From assembly GCF_000503215.1 (NCBI RefSeq), contig NZ_KI628540.1, forward strand, positions 129,030 through 193,029: a stretch of 64,000 nt of DNA, given 5' to 3'. The notes under the pieces are model-generated. The model made no database searches, had not been told where the DNA came from, and saw nothing but the letters and a program-made list of their open reading frames with translations. Of this stretch, positions 33,095 through 42,127 are shown piece by piece; position 1 is the stretch's first letter; each line of letters opens with the position of its first letter. The DNA comes from Pseudomonas canadensis. GTDB taxonomy: Bacteria; Pseudomonadota; Gammaproteobacteria; Pseudomonadales; Pseudomonadaceae. The position numbers were made by a program, and so were the translations under genes.

Positions 33095-33853
33095 ATGACT
33101 CACTCCATCGAACAGCAGCTGCGTGAACAGCTCGCCGCGTGCTATCGATTGATCGCGCACTACCGCATGAGTGATCTGATTTTCACGCATATTTCGGTGC
33201 GCATTCCTGGGCCCGAGCATCACTTCCTGATCAATCCCTACGGGCTGATGTTCGACGAAATCACCGCCTCGAGCCTGGTGAAGATCGGCCTGGACGGTCA
33301 CGCCGTGGAGCCCTCGGCGTATGCGGTCAACCCGGCGGGCTTCGTGATTCACAGTGCGATTCATGGCGCCCGCGAAGACGCTCAGTGCGTGCTGCACACC
33401 CACACCCGCGCAGGCTGTGCAGTGGCGGCCTTGGAGTGCGGGTTGTTACCGGTGAACCAGATCTCCATGGAGTTCTACGGCAAGGTGGCCTACCACGATT
33501 ACGAAGGTGTGGCCCTGGACATGGATGAGCAGCAGCGGCTGGTGCGGGACCTGGGCGACAAGCCGGTGCTGATGCTGCGCAACCATGGTTTGCTGACGGT
33601 GGGTGAGACGGTCAGCCAGGCGTTCCTGCGCATGTATTACCTGGAGAAGGCCTGCGATATCCAGATTGCCGCCCAGGCGTGCGGCAAGCTGGTGCTGCCG
33701 TCTGACGAGGTCTGCGCCTACACCGAACAGCAATTCAACAACCCTGGCCGTCCGCTGGAAGAGGGTGAGTTGGTCGACCTGGACGCCATGCAACTGGCCT
33801 GGGCGGCGTTGCTGCGGATGCTGGATCGGGTGTCGCCGGGCTATCGCGACTGA
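33095..33853 (+). CDS. Class II aldolase/adducin family protein
   Basis: 252 residues from ATG 33095 with GGAG ten bases before it. The zinc-binding pattern is intact: 'HITHTRAG'-type 'VLHTHTRAGCAVAAL' (HxH) and third His in 'LMLRNHGLLTVGETVSQAF'; acidic 'SMEFYGKVAYHDYEG' follows the first site. Family members cleave or decarboxylate fuculose-, ribulose- or 3-oxo-acid phosphates and related sugars acids. It is divergent from the OYE flavoprotein gene and probably in the same regulon. It has no close partner on its own strand before the TetR gene. Confidence 0.88.
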   Translation: MTHSIEQQLREQLAACYRLIAHYRMSDLIFTHISVRIPGPEHHFLINPYGLMFDEITASSLVKIGLDGHAVEPSAYAVNPAGFVIHSAIHGAREDAQCVLHTHTRAGCAVAALECGLLPVNQISMEFYGKVAYHDYEGVALDMDEQQRLVRDLGDKPVLMLRNHGLLTVGETVSQAFLRMYYLEKACDIQIAAQACGKLVLPSDEVCAYTEQQFNNPGRPLEEGELVDLDAMQLAWAALLRMLDRVSPGYRD

Positions 33854-33894
33854 GGTAGAGTCGTGATGCCGACTCAATCGTAGGAATTTGCCGC

Positions 33895-34533
33895 ATGACC
33901 CAGGAATCCCGTTTTTCCCGGATGGACCCGGAAGTGCGCAAGGCCAATCTGGTCCAGGCCACGCTCACGTGTCTCAAGCGTGATGGTTTCCAGGGGGCGT
34001 CGATCCGCAAGATCAGCGCCGAGGCCGGGGTGTCAGTGGGGTTGATCAGCCATCACTATTCGGGCAAGGATGAGCTGGTGGCGGAGGCCTACCGCACCAT
34101 CACCGACCAGGTCATGAGCCTGCTGCGCGAAACCATGGCGAAGGCGCCGCCGAACCCTCGGGAGCGCCTGTCGGCGTTGTTCCGTGGCTCATTTTCCGCC
34201 GAATTGCTCGACCCGCACCTGCTGGACGCCTGGTTGGTGTTCTGGGGCGCGGTCAAGACCGCGCCGGCGATCAACCGGGCTCACGAACACTCCTATGGCG
34301 AATACCGCACCATCATGCGTTCGGCGCTGACCGACATGGCCAAGGAGGAGGGCTGGAAGCACTTCGACGCCGATCTGGCCGCCATCGGCCTGAGCGCACT
34401 GCTCGACGGGTTGTGGCTGGAGTCGGGGCTCAACCCCGGCACGTTCACGCCGCAGCAGGGTATCCAGATCTGCGAAGCCTGGGTCGATGGCCTGCAGGCC
34501 GGTGGCCGCCAGCGTTATCAGCTCAAACCCTGA
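33895..34533 (+). CDS. TetR-family regulator (BetI-like)
   Basis: 212 residues. HTH 'IRKISAEAGVSVGLISHHYS' (about 38-60) in the BetI style, then an all-helical ligand domain with 'DAWLVFWGAVKTAPAINRAHEHSY' and 'LLDGLWLESGLNPGTF', both characteristic of the BetI C-terminal family. BetI senses choline. This paralogue sits directly before a fatty-acid-like catabolic operon and an 18-bp near-palindrome over that operon's promoter, so local repression is likely. The ligand could be an acyl-CoA or a quaternary amine. Confidence 0.9.
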   Translation: MTQESRFSRMDPEVRKANLVQATLTCLKRDGFQGASIRKISAEAGVSVGLISHHYSGKDELVAEAYRTITDQVMSLLRETMAKAPPNPRERLSALFRGSFSAELLDPHLLDAWLVFWGAVKTAPAINRAHEHSYGEYRTIMRSALTDMAKEEGWKHFDADLAAIGLSALLDGLWLESGLNPGTFTPQQGIQICEAWVDGLQAGGRQRYQLKP

Positions 34534-34606
34534 GTCTTCTGCAGCCGCCTGAACGCAAGGTTCAGGTCGGCCATTTCCCCTTCTGAAAATATTTGCGGTT
34601 TGCCGA

Positions 34607-34636
34607 TTGCCTTCTTACTGAACACTTGTTTAGTAT
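34607..34636 (+). promoter_or_regulatory. Promoter with TetR-type operator before the CoA-catabolic operon
   Basis: -35 TTGCCT (34607-34612), 18-bp spacer, -10 TAGTAT (34631-34636). The near-palindrome ACTGAACACTTGTTTAGT (34617-34634) covers the spacer and -10. The arms match at 7 of 8 positions. This fits repression by the TetR protein encoded immediately upstream. Confidence 0.6.
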
Positions 34637-34684
34637 CGCCTCATGTCGCACCCCTCAAGCCAACTAAAATAATTCGAGGAAGCC

Positions 34685-35476
34685 ATGACTACCGATTCGC
34701 CCGTGCTTACTCATGTGCAAGCTGGCGTTGCCTGGATCACCCTCAACCGTGGCCCGCAGCGCAACGCCTTGGACATTCCCACCCTCAAGCACCTGCACGC
34801 CTTGCTCGACGCCTTCAACACTGACCCCGCTGTACGCGTGGTGGTATTGACCGGCAACGGACGCAGCTTTTGCGCCGGGGCCGACCTGGCCGAGTGGGCT
34901 GATGCCGAAGCCCGTGGCGCCCTCGAAACCTATGGCTGGACCGAAACCGCCCACGCCTTGATGACTCGCCTGCACACCCTCGACAAACCCACGATTGCCG
35001 CCATCAACGGCACCGCCGTCGGGGCGGGCATGGACCTGACCCTGTGTTGCGACTTGCGCGTCGCCGCCCAATCGGCGCGCTTCAAAGCCGGCTACACAGG
35101 CATGGCCTACTCGCCCGACGCCGGTGCCAGTTGGCACTTGCCGCGCCTGATCGGCAGCGAACAAGCCAAGCGCCTGCTGTTCCTTGACGAACTGTGGAGC
35201 GCCGACCGCGCCCTGGCCGCCGGCCTTGTCGCAGAGGTGGTTGCGGATGATCAACTGCACGCCCACACCACCGAACTCGCCACGCGCCTGGCCAACGGTC
35301 CGACCTTCGCGTTCGCCCAGACCAAGACCCTGATCCGTGAAGGCGCCGACCGCAGCCTGCCCGAGCAACTGCAGGCCGAACTGGCCGCTGGCTTGTTGTG
35401 CGGACGCAGTGCCGATGGCGCCGAAGCCTTGCGCGCCTCCCTGGAAAAACGCCTCCCGAATTTCTCCGGCAAATAA
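34685..35476 (+). CDS. Enoyl-CoA hydratase/isomerase family protein
   Basis: 263 residues. Crotonase motifs: 'RVVVLTGNGRSFCAGADLAE' (oxyanion hole), 'KPTIAAINGTAVGAGMDLTLCCDLRVA' and the substrate pocket 'FKAGYTGMAYSPDAGASWHLPRLIG'. The hydratase Glu pair is replaced by Asp/Ala-Ser ('SPDAGAS'), typical of non-canonical members, so hydration is not certain; isomerisation or CoA-ester cleavage are possible. It is the first gene of the operon, 26 bp before an acyl-CoA dehydrogenase. Confidence 0.88.
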   Translation: MTTDSPVLTHVQAGVAWITLNRGPQRNALDIPTLKHLHALLDAFNTDPAVRVVVLTGNGRSFCAGADLAEWADAEARGALETYGWTETAHALMTRLHTLDKPTIAAINGTAVGAGMDLTLCCDLRVAAQSARFKAGYTGMAYSPDAGASWHLPRLIGSEQAKRLLFLDELWSADRALAAGLVAEVVADDQLHAHTTELATRLANGPTFAFAQTKTLIREGADRSLPEQLQAELAAGLLCGRSADGAEALRASLEKRLPNFSGK

Positions 35477-35502
35477 CAACAACACCCCGAACAGGTAGCG
35501 CC

Positions 35503-36663
35503 ATGAATTTCCAACTCAGCCAAGAACAAGACATGTTGGTGGACGCTGTACGCAGTTTTGTTGCCAAGGAATTGTTGCCCCATGAAGAGGCGGTGGACCG
35601 TGCCGATGAGGTCTCGTCCGAGTTGGCTGCGCAGATTCGCGATAAGGCGATTGCCGCTGGGTTCTATGCCTTCAACATGCCGGAAGAAGTGGGCGGCGGT
35701 GGCCTGGACTACCTGTCCCAGGCGCTGATCGAGCGGGAGTTGTCCAAAGTCTCGTGGGCGCTGCATGTGTTTGTCGCGCGGCCGTCCAAGATCCTGATGG
35801 CGTGCACCGGCTCGCAGATTGGCGACTACCTGTTGCCCTGCGTGCAAGGCAAGAAAATCGACTGTTTTGCCTTGACCGAACCCGGCGCCGGTTCCGACGC
35901 CAATGCCATCAAGACCCGCGCCGTGCGCAGTGGCGATGACTTCGTGATCAACGGCAGCAAACACTTCATCAGCCACGCCGGGCACGCCGATTTCGCCATC
36001 GTGTTTGCGGTCACTGATACCTACGAACACAACGGTCGACAGCGCAACGCGGTGACTTCGTTCCTGGTGGATCGGGGGACGCCTGGCATGACCATCCGCC
36101 GTGGCCCCAAGTGCGTGAGCAACCGGGGTTATCACACCTACGAAATGTTCTTTGACGACTGCCGCGTACCGGCGTCCAAGGTACTGGGCGAAGTGGGCAA
36201 AGGCTGGGAAGTGGCCAACGCCTGGCTCACCGCTGGCCGTGTGATGGTGGCCGCCAACTGCGTCGGCCAGGCGCAGCGCGCGCTGGATGTGTCGTTGCGA
36301 TGGGCGGCGGACCGCAAACAGTTCGGCCAGCCGATCGGCAGCTACCAAGGCGTGAGTTTCAAGTTGGCCGACATGGCCACGCAGATTCGCGCGGCTGAAC
36401 TGCTGACCCTGCACACCGCCTGGAAAATGGACCAAGGCAACATGACCGATGGCGAGGCTGGCATGGCCAAGCTGTTTGCCAGTGAAACCCTGGGCAAGGT
36501 CGCTGACGAAGCCGTGCAGATTTTCGGCGGCATGGGCTTGATGGATGAAGGGCCGGTCGAGCGCATCTGGCGCAACGCACGGATCGAGCGGATCTGGGAA
36601 GGCACATCGGAAATCCAGCGCCATATCATCGCCCGTGAACTGTTGCGGCCACTGTTGCGTTAA
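35503..36663 (+). CDS. Acyl-CoA dehydrogenase
   Basis: 386 residues from ATG 35503. FAD-binding 'FALTEPGAGSDANAIKTRA', 'FVINGSKHFISHAGHADFAI', Arg/Gln finger 'AADRKQFGQPIGSYQGVSFKLADM', and C-terminal 'AVQIFGGMGLMDEGPVERIWRNARIE' followed by 'IWEGTSEIQRHIIARELL'. It removes two hydrogens from the alpha-beta bond of an acyl-CoA and passes electrons to ETF. Positioned between the crotonase and the CoA ligase, it points to a thioester pathway. Chain specificity is unknown. Confidence 0.93.
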   Translation: MNFQLSQEQDMLVDAVRSFVAKELLPHEEAVDRADEVSSELAAQIRDKAIAAGFYAFNMPEEVGGGGLDYLSQALIERELSKVSWALHVFVARPSKILMACTGSQIGDYLLPCVQGKKIDCFALTEPGAGSDANAIKTRAVRSGDDFVINGSKHFISHAGHADFAIVFAVTDTYEHNGRQRNAVTSFLVDRGTPGMTIRRGPKCVSNRGYHTYEMFFDDCRVPASKVLGEVGKGWEVANAWLTAGRVMVAANCVGQAQRALDVSLRWAADRKQFGQPIGSYQGVSFKLADMATQIRAAELLTLHTAWKMDQGNMTDGEAGMAKLFASETLGKVADEAVQIFGGMGLMDEGPVERIWRNARIERIWEGTSEIQRHIIARELLRPLLR

Positions 36664-36679
36664 GCGGCGAGGAGAGCGT

Positions 36680-38788
36680 ATGTCCCAGGCTATTCGCGAC
36701 AACCTCAAGCGTCTGCTGGCGCCCCGGCACCTGGCATTCGTTGGCGGACGCAGCATGGCGCGCGCGCTCAAGCGCTGTGCCGACGGTGGTTTTACCGGTC
36801 CGATGTGGCTGGTCAACCCGCAATATGACAGCCTCGATGGCATCCCCTGTGTGCGTCGCGTGGCCGATTTACCGTGTGGGCCGGATGCGGTGTTTATCGC
36901 CACCAACCGTGAATTGACGCTGACCTGCGTCGCTGAACTGGCCGCTATGGGCACCGGTGGCGCGATTTGCTACGCCTCCGGTTTTGCCGAAACCGGTGCC
37001 AGCGGCGCCGCCATGCAGCAGCAGCTCTTAAAGGCGGCGGGCGACATGGCCTTGCTTGGCCCCAACTGCTACGGCTTGCTGGATTACCTGCACAGCTCGG
37101 CGCTGTGGCCGGTGGCCCACGGCGGCAAGTCGGTGGAGAAGGGCGTGGCGGTGCTCACCCAGAGTGGCAACTTCGCCTACAACCTGTCGATGAGCGACCG
37201 TTCGCTGCCGGTGGCCTACATGGCCTCGGTCGGTAACCAGGCGCAACTGGGCGTTGCCGAACTGATGGATGTGTTGCTTGATGAACCACGCGTCACCGCC
37301 ATCGGCCTGCACCTGGAAGGCTTGAAGAATGTGCCGGGGTTTGCCCGAGCAGCGCATAAGGCCCTGGAGAAAGGCATTCCGATCATCGCGCTGAAAACCG
37401 GCGTGTCGCAGATCGGTGCCGAGCTGGCCTTGAGTCACACCAGTTCGTTGTCTGGCTCCGACGCGCTGTACGACAGCCTGTTTGCGCGACTGGGCGTGAT
37501 TCGCGTCAGCGGGCCAGTGAGTTTTGTCGAAACCCTCAAAGCTGCGGCGTGCGGCAATCTGCCGGCGGGCAATCGCTTGATTGCATTGGCCTGTTCGGGT
37601 GGCGATGCGGGCTTGATTGCCGATTATGCCGAACGCAATCATCTGGCCTTGCCGAAACTGGACGAAGAGCAACGCGTTGAACTGGCCCAGGTGCTGCCCA
37701 GCTACGCGAACCTGGTCAACCCGCTGGATTTCACCACCGCCATCTGGGGCGACCGTGAAGCCCTCAACGCCATGCTCGACACCGCCCTGCGAACCGATGC
37801 CGATGCGGCCATGCTGGTGCTGGATTACCCGGCTGAATTCACCGGCGAGCGCAAGGAGTGCGACTTGCTGCTAACGCTGTTCTGCGCCGCGCTCGGCCGG
37901 CATGGCAAGACCGGATTTGTCACCTCGGCGTTTCCCGAACTCTTGCCGGCCCATGCCCGCGAGCGCCTGCATGCTCAGGGAATCGCTGCGCTGCAAGGCG
38001 TAGAGGATGCATTGGCGGCTTGGGGGCGGATTGCCGATTACCAGAACAACCGTCGCGTGTTGCTGGAGCGAGGCGAGTCGATCCTCGAGCCCTTGTGCCC
38101 AAAAGCCCTGGACGACAGCGGCGGGGCCCTGGACGAGTGGGCCTCCAAGCAAGCCCTGCGTGCATTCGGCCTGACCACACCGGCCGGCGTGCTGAGTACG
38201 CCGGGAAGGGCGCTCAACGATGCAGAGTTGCTGGGCTATCCCTTGGTGCTCAAGGCGGTCAGCGCACAGTTGCCGCATAAGACCGAGGCCGGTGCCGTGG
38301 TGTTGAACCTGCAAAACGGCATGGCCCTGACCAGCGCACTTGAGCAGATGCGCGAGCATATTTGGACTTATGCGCCGCATGTCGTCTTCGATCAATTGCT
38401 GCTGGAGTCCATGGCTACACCGCCATTGGCCGAGTTGATCGTGGGCATCAAGCGCGAAAACGACTTCGGCCTGGCCCTGGTCATCGGCGCCGGCGGGATC
38501 CTGGTGGAACTGCTCAAGGACAGCCGCAGCCTGTTGTTGCCGACCACCGACAGCGCGATCCGCAACGCCTTGCTCAGCCTGCGCAGCGCAGCATTGCTGC
38601 AAGGTTTTCGCGGGCGGGAAGTGGCGAATATGGATGCACTGGTCGCCGCGATCCGTGCCGTGGCGGACTACGCCTGCGCCAACGCCGGGCAGTTGCTGGA
38701 GCTGGATGTGAACCCATTATTGGTCAATGCCCAGGGCGCCACGGCGGTCGATGCAATGATCCGTCTAGGAGATGAACATGCACGATAA
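36680..38788 (+). CDS. ADP-forming acyl/acetyl-CoA synthetase (acetate-CoA ligase family)
   Basis: 702 residues. The CoA-binding half has 'LAPRHLAFVGGRSMARALKR', 'LLGPNCYGLLDY', 'VLTQSGNFAYNLS' and the phospho-His loop 'LALSHTSSLSGSDALYDSLF'. The C-terminal ATP-grasp half (about 480-700) has 'YPLVLKAVSAQLPHKTEAGAV' and 'LAELIVGIKRENDFGLALVIGAGG'. Such enzymes activate organic acids to CoA thioesters with ATP to ADP, reversibly. It begins 16 bp after the ACAD with AGGAG. It overlaps the next gene by 11 bp, so expression is coupled. Confidence 0.9.
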   Translation: MSQAIRDNLKRLLAPRHLAFVGGRSMARALKRCADGGFTGPMWLVNPQYDSLDGIPCVRRVADLPCGPDAVFIATNRELTLTCVAELAAMGTGGAICYASGFAETGASGAAMQQQLLKAAGDMALLGPNCYGLLDYLHSSALWPVAHGGKSVEKGVAVLTQSGNFAYNLSMSDRSLPVAYMASVGNQAQLGVAELMDVLLDEPRVTAIGLHLEGLKNVPGFARAAHKALEKGIPIIALKTGVSQIGAELALSHTSSLSGSDALYDSLFARLGVIRVSGPVSFVETLKAAACGNLPAGNRLIALACSGGDAGLIADYAERNHLALPKLDEEQRVELAQVLPSYANLVNPLDFTTAIWGDREALNAMLDTALRTDADAAMLVLDYPAEFTGERKECDLLLTLFCAALGRHGKTGFVTSAFPELLPAHARERLHAQGIAALQGVEDALAAWGRIADYQNNRRVLLERGESILEPLCPKALDDSGGALDEWASKQALRAFGLTTPAGVLSTPGRALNDAELLGYPLVLKAVSAQLPHKTEAGAVVLNLQNGMALTSALEQMREHIWTYAPHVVFDQLLLESMATPPLAELIVGIKRENDFGLALVIGAGGILVELLKDSRSLLLPTTDSAIRNALLSLRSAALLQGFRGREVANMDALVAAIRAVADYACANAGQLLELDVNPLLVNAQGATAVDAMIRLGDEHAR

Positions 38789-40385
38789 AACCCTGACCGG
38801 CGGGCAGGCCCTGGTGCGGTTGCTGGCCAATTATGGCGTCGACACGGTGTTCGGTATCCCCGGTGTGCACACCCTGGAGCTGTATCGCGGCCTGCCCGGC
38901 AGCGGTATTCGCCATGTGCTCACACGGCATGAGCAAGGTGCCGGCTTTATGGCTGACGGCTACGCGCGAGTCAGCGGCAAGCCGGGGGTGTGTTTTGTGA
39001 TCACCGGTCCCGGCGTGACCAATGCCGCCACCGCTATTGGCCAGGCGTACGCTGATTCGATTCCGATGCTGGTGATTTCGAGCGTCAACAGTACCGCCAG
39101 CCTCGGCAAAGGTTGGGGCATCCTGCATGAGACCCAGGACCAGCGCGCCATCACGGCGCCGATCACCGCGTTTTCGGCGGTGGCACTGAGCACCGAGGAT
39201 TTGCCTGAATTGGTCGCCCGCGCCTACGCGGTGTTCGACAGCGAGCGACCCCGTCCGGTGCATATCTCGGTGCCGCTGGACGTGTTGGCCGCGCCGATCC
39301 AGCGGGACTGGAGCAGCGAGGTAGTGCGCCGCCCTGGTCGCGGCTTGCCGTCGGCTGAAGCCTTGGAGCAGGCCGTGGCCAAACTCGCGTCAGCCAAGCG
39401 GCCCATGATCATTGCCGGTGGCGGTGCATTGGCGGCGGGCGAGGCTTTGCAACGGTTGAGCGCCCAGTTGGCGGCGCCGTGCTTCACCAGCGTGGCCGGC
39501 AAGGGTTTGTTGCCCATCAACGACCCGCTGAATGCCGGTTCCACCCTCTGCGTCGAACCTGGCTGGCAACTGATCAGCGAAGCGGATGTGGTGCTGGCGG
39601 TGGGCACGGAAATGGCCGACACCGACTATTGGCGTGAGCGTTTGCCCCTCAACGGCGAGCTGTTGCGGGTGGATATCGACGTGCGCAAGTTCAATGACTT
39701 CTATCCCTGTGCCGTGGCACTTAAAGGCGATGCACAGCAGACCGTGCTGGCCTTGCTGGAGCGCCTCCCGGCCACATCCCGCAACGCTGACGCCGCCATC
39801 GCGTCAGTGGCGGCATTGCTGCAGGCGGTCGAGTTGGGACACGGGCCGTTGCAGTCCATCCACCAAGCCATTCTCGACCGTATCGAAGCCGAACTTCCGG
39901 CTAATGCGTTCATCAGCAGCGACATGACCCAACTGGCCTACACCGGTAATTACGTCTACCGCAGCCGTGCGCCGCGCAGCTGGTTGCATCCCACCGGCTA
40001 CGGCACCTTGGGTTACGGCTTGCCCGCAGGCATCGGCGCCAAGTTCGGCGCGCCACAACGGCCGGGTTTGGTGCTGGTGGGCGACGGTGGTTTCCTCTAC
40101 ACCGCCCAGGAACTGGCCACTGCCGTCGAAGAGCTGGACAGCCCGTTGGTGGTGCTGTTGTGGAACAACGACGCCCTCGGTCAAATCCGCGATGACATGC
40201 TCAACCTTGACATTGAACCCATCGGCGTGTTGCCGCGCAACCCGGATTTCGCGCTGTTCGCCCAGGCGTTCGGTTGCGCCGTGAACCAGCCCCGCAACCT
40301 GGATGAATTGCAGACGGACCTGCGCAACGCTTTCAAACGCAATGGCGTGACCTTGATCGAGTTGAAACATGCCTGTGCCTGTTGA
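38778..40385 (+). CDS. aruI: 5-guanidino-2-oxopentanoate decarboxylase (AruI-like, TPP enzyme)
   Basis: 535 residues from ATG 38778, chosen because AGGAG lies seven bases upstream; the ATG at 38772 is too close. It aligns along its length, from memory, with P. aeruginosa AruI ('VDTVFGIPGVHTLELYRGLP', 'RHVLTRHEQGAGFMADGYAR', 'GWGILHETQDQRAI', 'YGTLGYGLPAGIGAKFGAP'). TPP site 'GDGGFLYTAQELATAVEEL ... LWNND'; catalytic Glu in 'RHEQGAG'. AruI decarboxylates 2-ketoarginine to 4-guanidinobutanal. No AruH transaminase or aldehyde dehydrogenase gene adjoins, so the substrate may differ. Confidence 0.85.
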   Translation: MHDKTLTGGQALVRLLANYGVDTVFGIPGVHTLELYRGLPGSGIRHVLTRHEQGAGFMADGYARVSGKPGVCFVITGPGVTNAATAIGQAYADSIPMLVISSVNSTASLGKGWGILHETQDQRAITAPITAFSAVALSTEDLPELVARAYAVFDSERPRPVHISVPLDVLAAPIQRDWSSEVVRRPGRGLPSAEALEQAVAKLASAKRPMIIAGGGALAAGEALQRLSAQLAAPCFTSVAGKGLLPINDPLNAGSTLCVEPGWQLISEADVVLAVGTEMADTDYWRERLPLNGELLRVDIDVRKFNDFYPCAVALKGDAQQTVLALLERLPATSRNADAAIASVAALLQAVELGHGPLQSIHQAILDRIEAELPANAFISSDMTQLAYTGNYVYRSRAPRSWLHPTGYGTLGYGLPAGIGAKFGAPQRPGLVLVGDGGFLYTAQELATAVEELDSPLVVLLWNNDALGQIRDDMLNLDIEPIGVLPRNPDFALFAQAFGCAVNQPRNLDELQTDLRNAFKRNGVTLIELKHACAC

Positions 40386-40404
40386 CCTTTAGAGAGACAA
40401 GACC

Positions 40405-41991
40405 ATGAGCGAAAACAACAACAAAATGACTCAAGCGATGCACCGCCGCGACTTCCTCAAACACAGCGCCGTGGCTGGCGCGGTGGCCGCGGCGTTTTCC
40501 ATGGGCTTGCCGTTGCAGGCGTTTGCCGCAGACGCCACGCCCAGACCCGGCGGCGTGCTGCGCCTGGGCCTGGCCGGTGGCAGCACCACCGATTCCCGCG
40601 ATCCGGGGTCCTGGGTCGATACCTTCACCTTTGTCGGTTTCTCGGCGGTGTACAACACCCTTACGGAAATCGCGGTGGACGGCAGCGCGATTCCCGAACT
40701 GGCCGAGCGCTTTGAGTCCACGCCGGATGCTCGGGTGTGGACCTTCCACCTGCGCCCTGGCGTAACCTTTCATAACGGTAAAAGTCTGACCGCCGAAGAC
40801 GTGGTGGCCTCGATCAACCATCACCTGGACGCCAAGTCCACCTCGGCCGCCAAGACCGTGCTGGGTGATGTCGCCAGTGTGAGCGCCAAGGGCAGCGATG
40901 CGGTGGTGTTCGAACTGCATTCAGGCAATGCCGACTTCGCCTACGTTGTCGCCGATTACCACCTGGTGATCATGCCCGCCAAGGACGGCGTGGCTGACTG
41001 GCAAGCCGGCGTGGGCACCAGTGGCTATCGCCTGAAAAGCTTCGAACCCGGCGTGCGGATGGACCTTGAACGCAACCCCGACTACTGGAAACCCGACCGC
41101 GCGCACTTCGCCAGTGCCGAATTGCTTGCCATCGCCGACGGCGCCGCGCGGGTCAATGCGCTGGTCACCGGCCAGGTGGATGTGATCAACAAGGTCGACC
41201 TGAAGACCGTGGCCTTGCTCAAGCGCAATCCAGCGCTGGTGATCGAGGAAACCAAAGGCGCCCAGCACTACACCTTCCCGATGCTGTGCGACAGCAACGA
41301 GTTCAAGAACAACGACATCCGCATGGCCATGAAGCACGCGATCAACCGTGAGACGCTGTTGGCTTCGGTACTGCACGGCTACGGCCTGGTGGGCAACGAC
41401 CACCCGATCCAGCCCGGCAGTCGTTTTATCAACGCGGCACTGGAGCAGCGCGCCTACGACCCGGACAAGTCGCGCTTCTACCTGCGCAAGGCCGGTGTGG
41501 AGTCGCTCAAGGTGCGCCTGCAAGCTTCTGACGCGGCCTACACCGGTGCGGTGGACGCCTCGGTATTGTTCAAGGAGCAGGCACGCCAAGCGGGTATCGA
41601 CATCGATGTGGTGCGTGAACCGGCCGATGGGTTCTTCTCCAACGTCTGGATGAAGCAGCCGTTCACCACTTCGTTCTGGTACAGCAGCCTGACCGCCGAC
41701 CGCATGTTCAGCATCGGCTACGCCAAAGGCGCGGCGTGGAATGAAACCCACTGGGACAACCCGCGCTTCAACCAACTGCTCAACGCCGCCCGTGGCGAGA
41801 TGAACGCGCCGTTGCGCCAGGAGATGTACAACGAAATGCAGGCTCTGTGCCGGGATGACGGTGGCGCGATTGTGCCGCTGTTTGCCAGCTCCGTGGCGGC
41901 GCGTTCGAACAAGGTCAACCACGGGCCGCTGACCGCGCCCTATGGTGAGTTGGATGGGCTGCGGTTGATCGAGCGGTGGTGGCAGGCCTGA
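40405..41991 (+). CDS. Family-5 ABC transporter substrate-binding protein with Tat signal
   Basis: 528 residues. The twin-arginine leader 'MHRRDFLKHSAVAGAVAAAF' ends near 'QAFAA', so it is exported folded. The family-5 (dipeptide/oligopeptide/nickel) motif occurs: 'AERFESTPDARVWTFHLRPGVTFHNGKSLTAEDVVASINHHLD', here in overlapping short form around residues 95-140. Residues near the end carry 'IVPLFASSVAARSNKV'. It belongs to the importer encoded at 42128-45541 but is separated by a REP element. The ligand is unknown; a guanidino- or amino-acid derivative fits the neighbours. Confidence 0.9.
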   Translation: MSENNNKMTQAMHRRDFLKHSAVAGAVAAAFSMGLPLQAFAADATPRPGGVLRLGLAGGSTTDSRDPGSWVDTFTFVGFSAVYNTLTEIAVDGSAIPELAERFESTPDARVWTFHLRPGVTFHNGKSLTAEDVVASINHHLDAKSTSAAKTVLGDVASVSAKGSDAVVFELHSGNADFAYVVADYHLVIMPAKDGVADWQAGVGTSGYRLKSFEPGVRMDLERNPDYWKPDRAHFASAELLAIADGAARVNALVTGQVDVINKVDLKTVALLKRNPALVIEETKGAQHYTFPMLCDSNEFKNNDIRMAMKHAINRETLLASVLHGYGLVGNDHPIQPGSRFINAALEQRAYDPDKSRFYLRKAGVESLKVRLQASDAAYTGAVDASVLFKEQARQAGIDIDVVREPADGFFSNVWMKQPFTTSFWYSSLTADRMFSIGYAKGAAWNETHWDNPRFNQLLNAARGEMNAPLRQEMYNEMQALCRDDGGAIVPLFASSVAARSNKVNHGPLTAPYGELDGLRLIERWWQA

Positions 41992-41996
41992 CCCTT

Positions 41997-42078
41997 GTAG
42001 GAGCCGGCTTGCCGGCGATGGCGGACCGGAGGCTGGCGGTGATGCCGCTGGCCGCATCGCTGGCAAGCCAGCTCCTAC
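41997..42078. repeat. REP doublet (REPIN-like inverted repeat)
   Basis: Left arm 'gtaggagccggcttgccggc' (from 41997), right arm 'gctggcaagccagctcctac' (to 42078), inverted with about 35 bp between. It lies inside an operon, between the binding-protein and permease genes, where it could stabilise the upstream mRNA or lower downstream expression. Confidence 0.85.
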
Positions 42079-42127
42079 ATTAGGGCGGTGATGTCTTTGA
42101 ACGCGTGCCCAGTCAAGGAATCGCACG

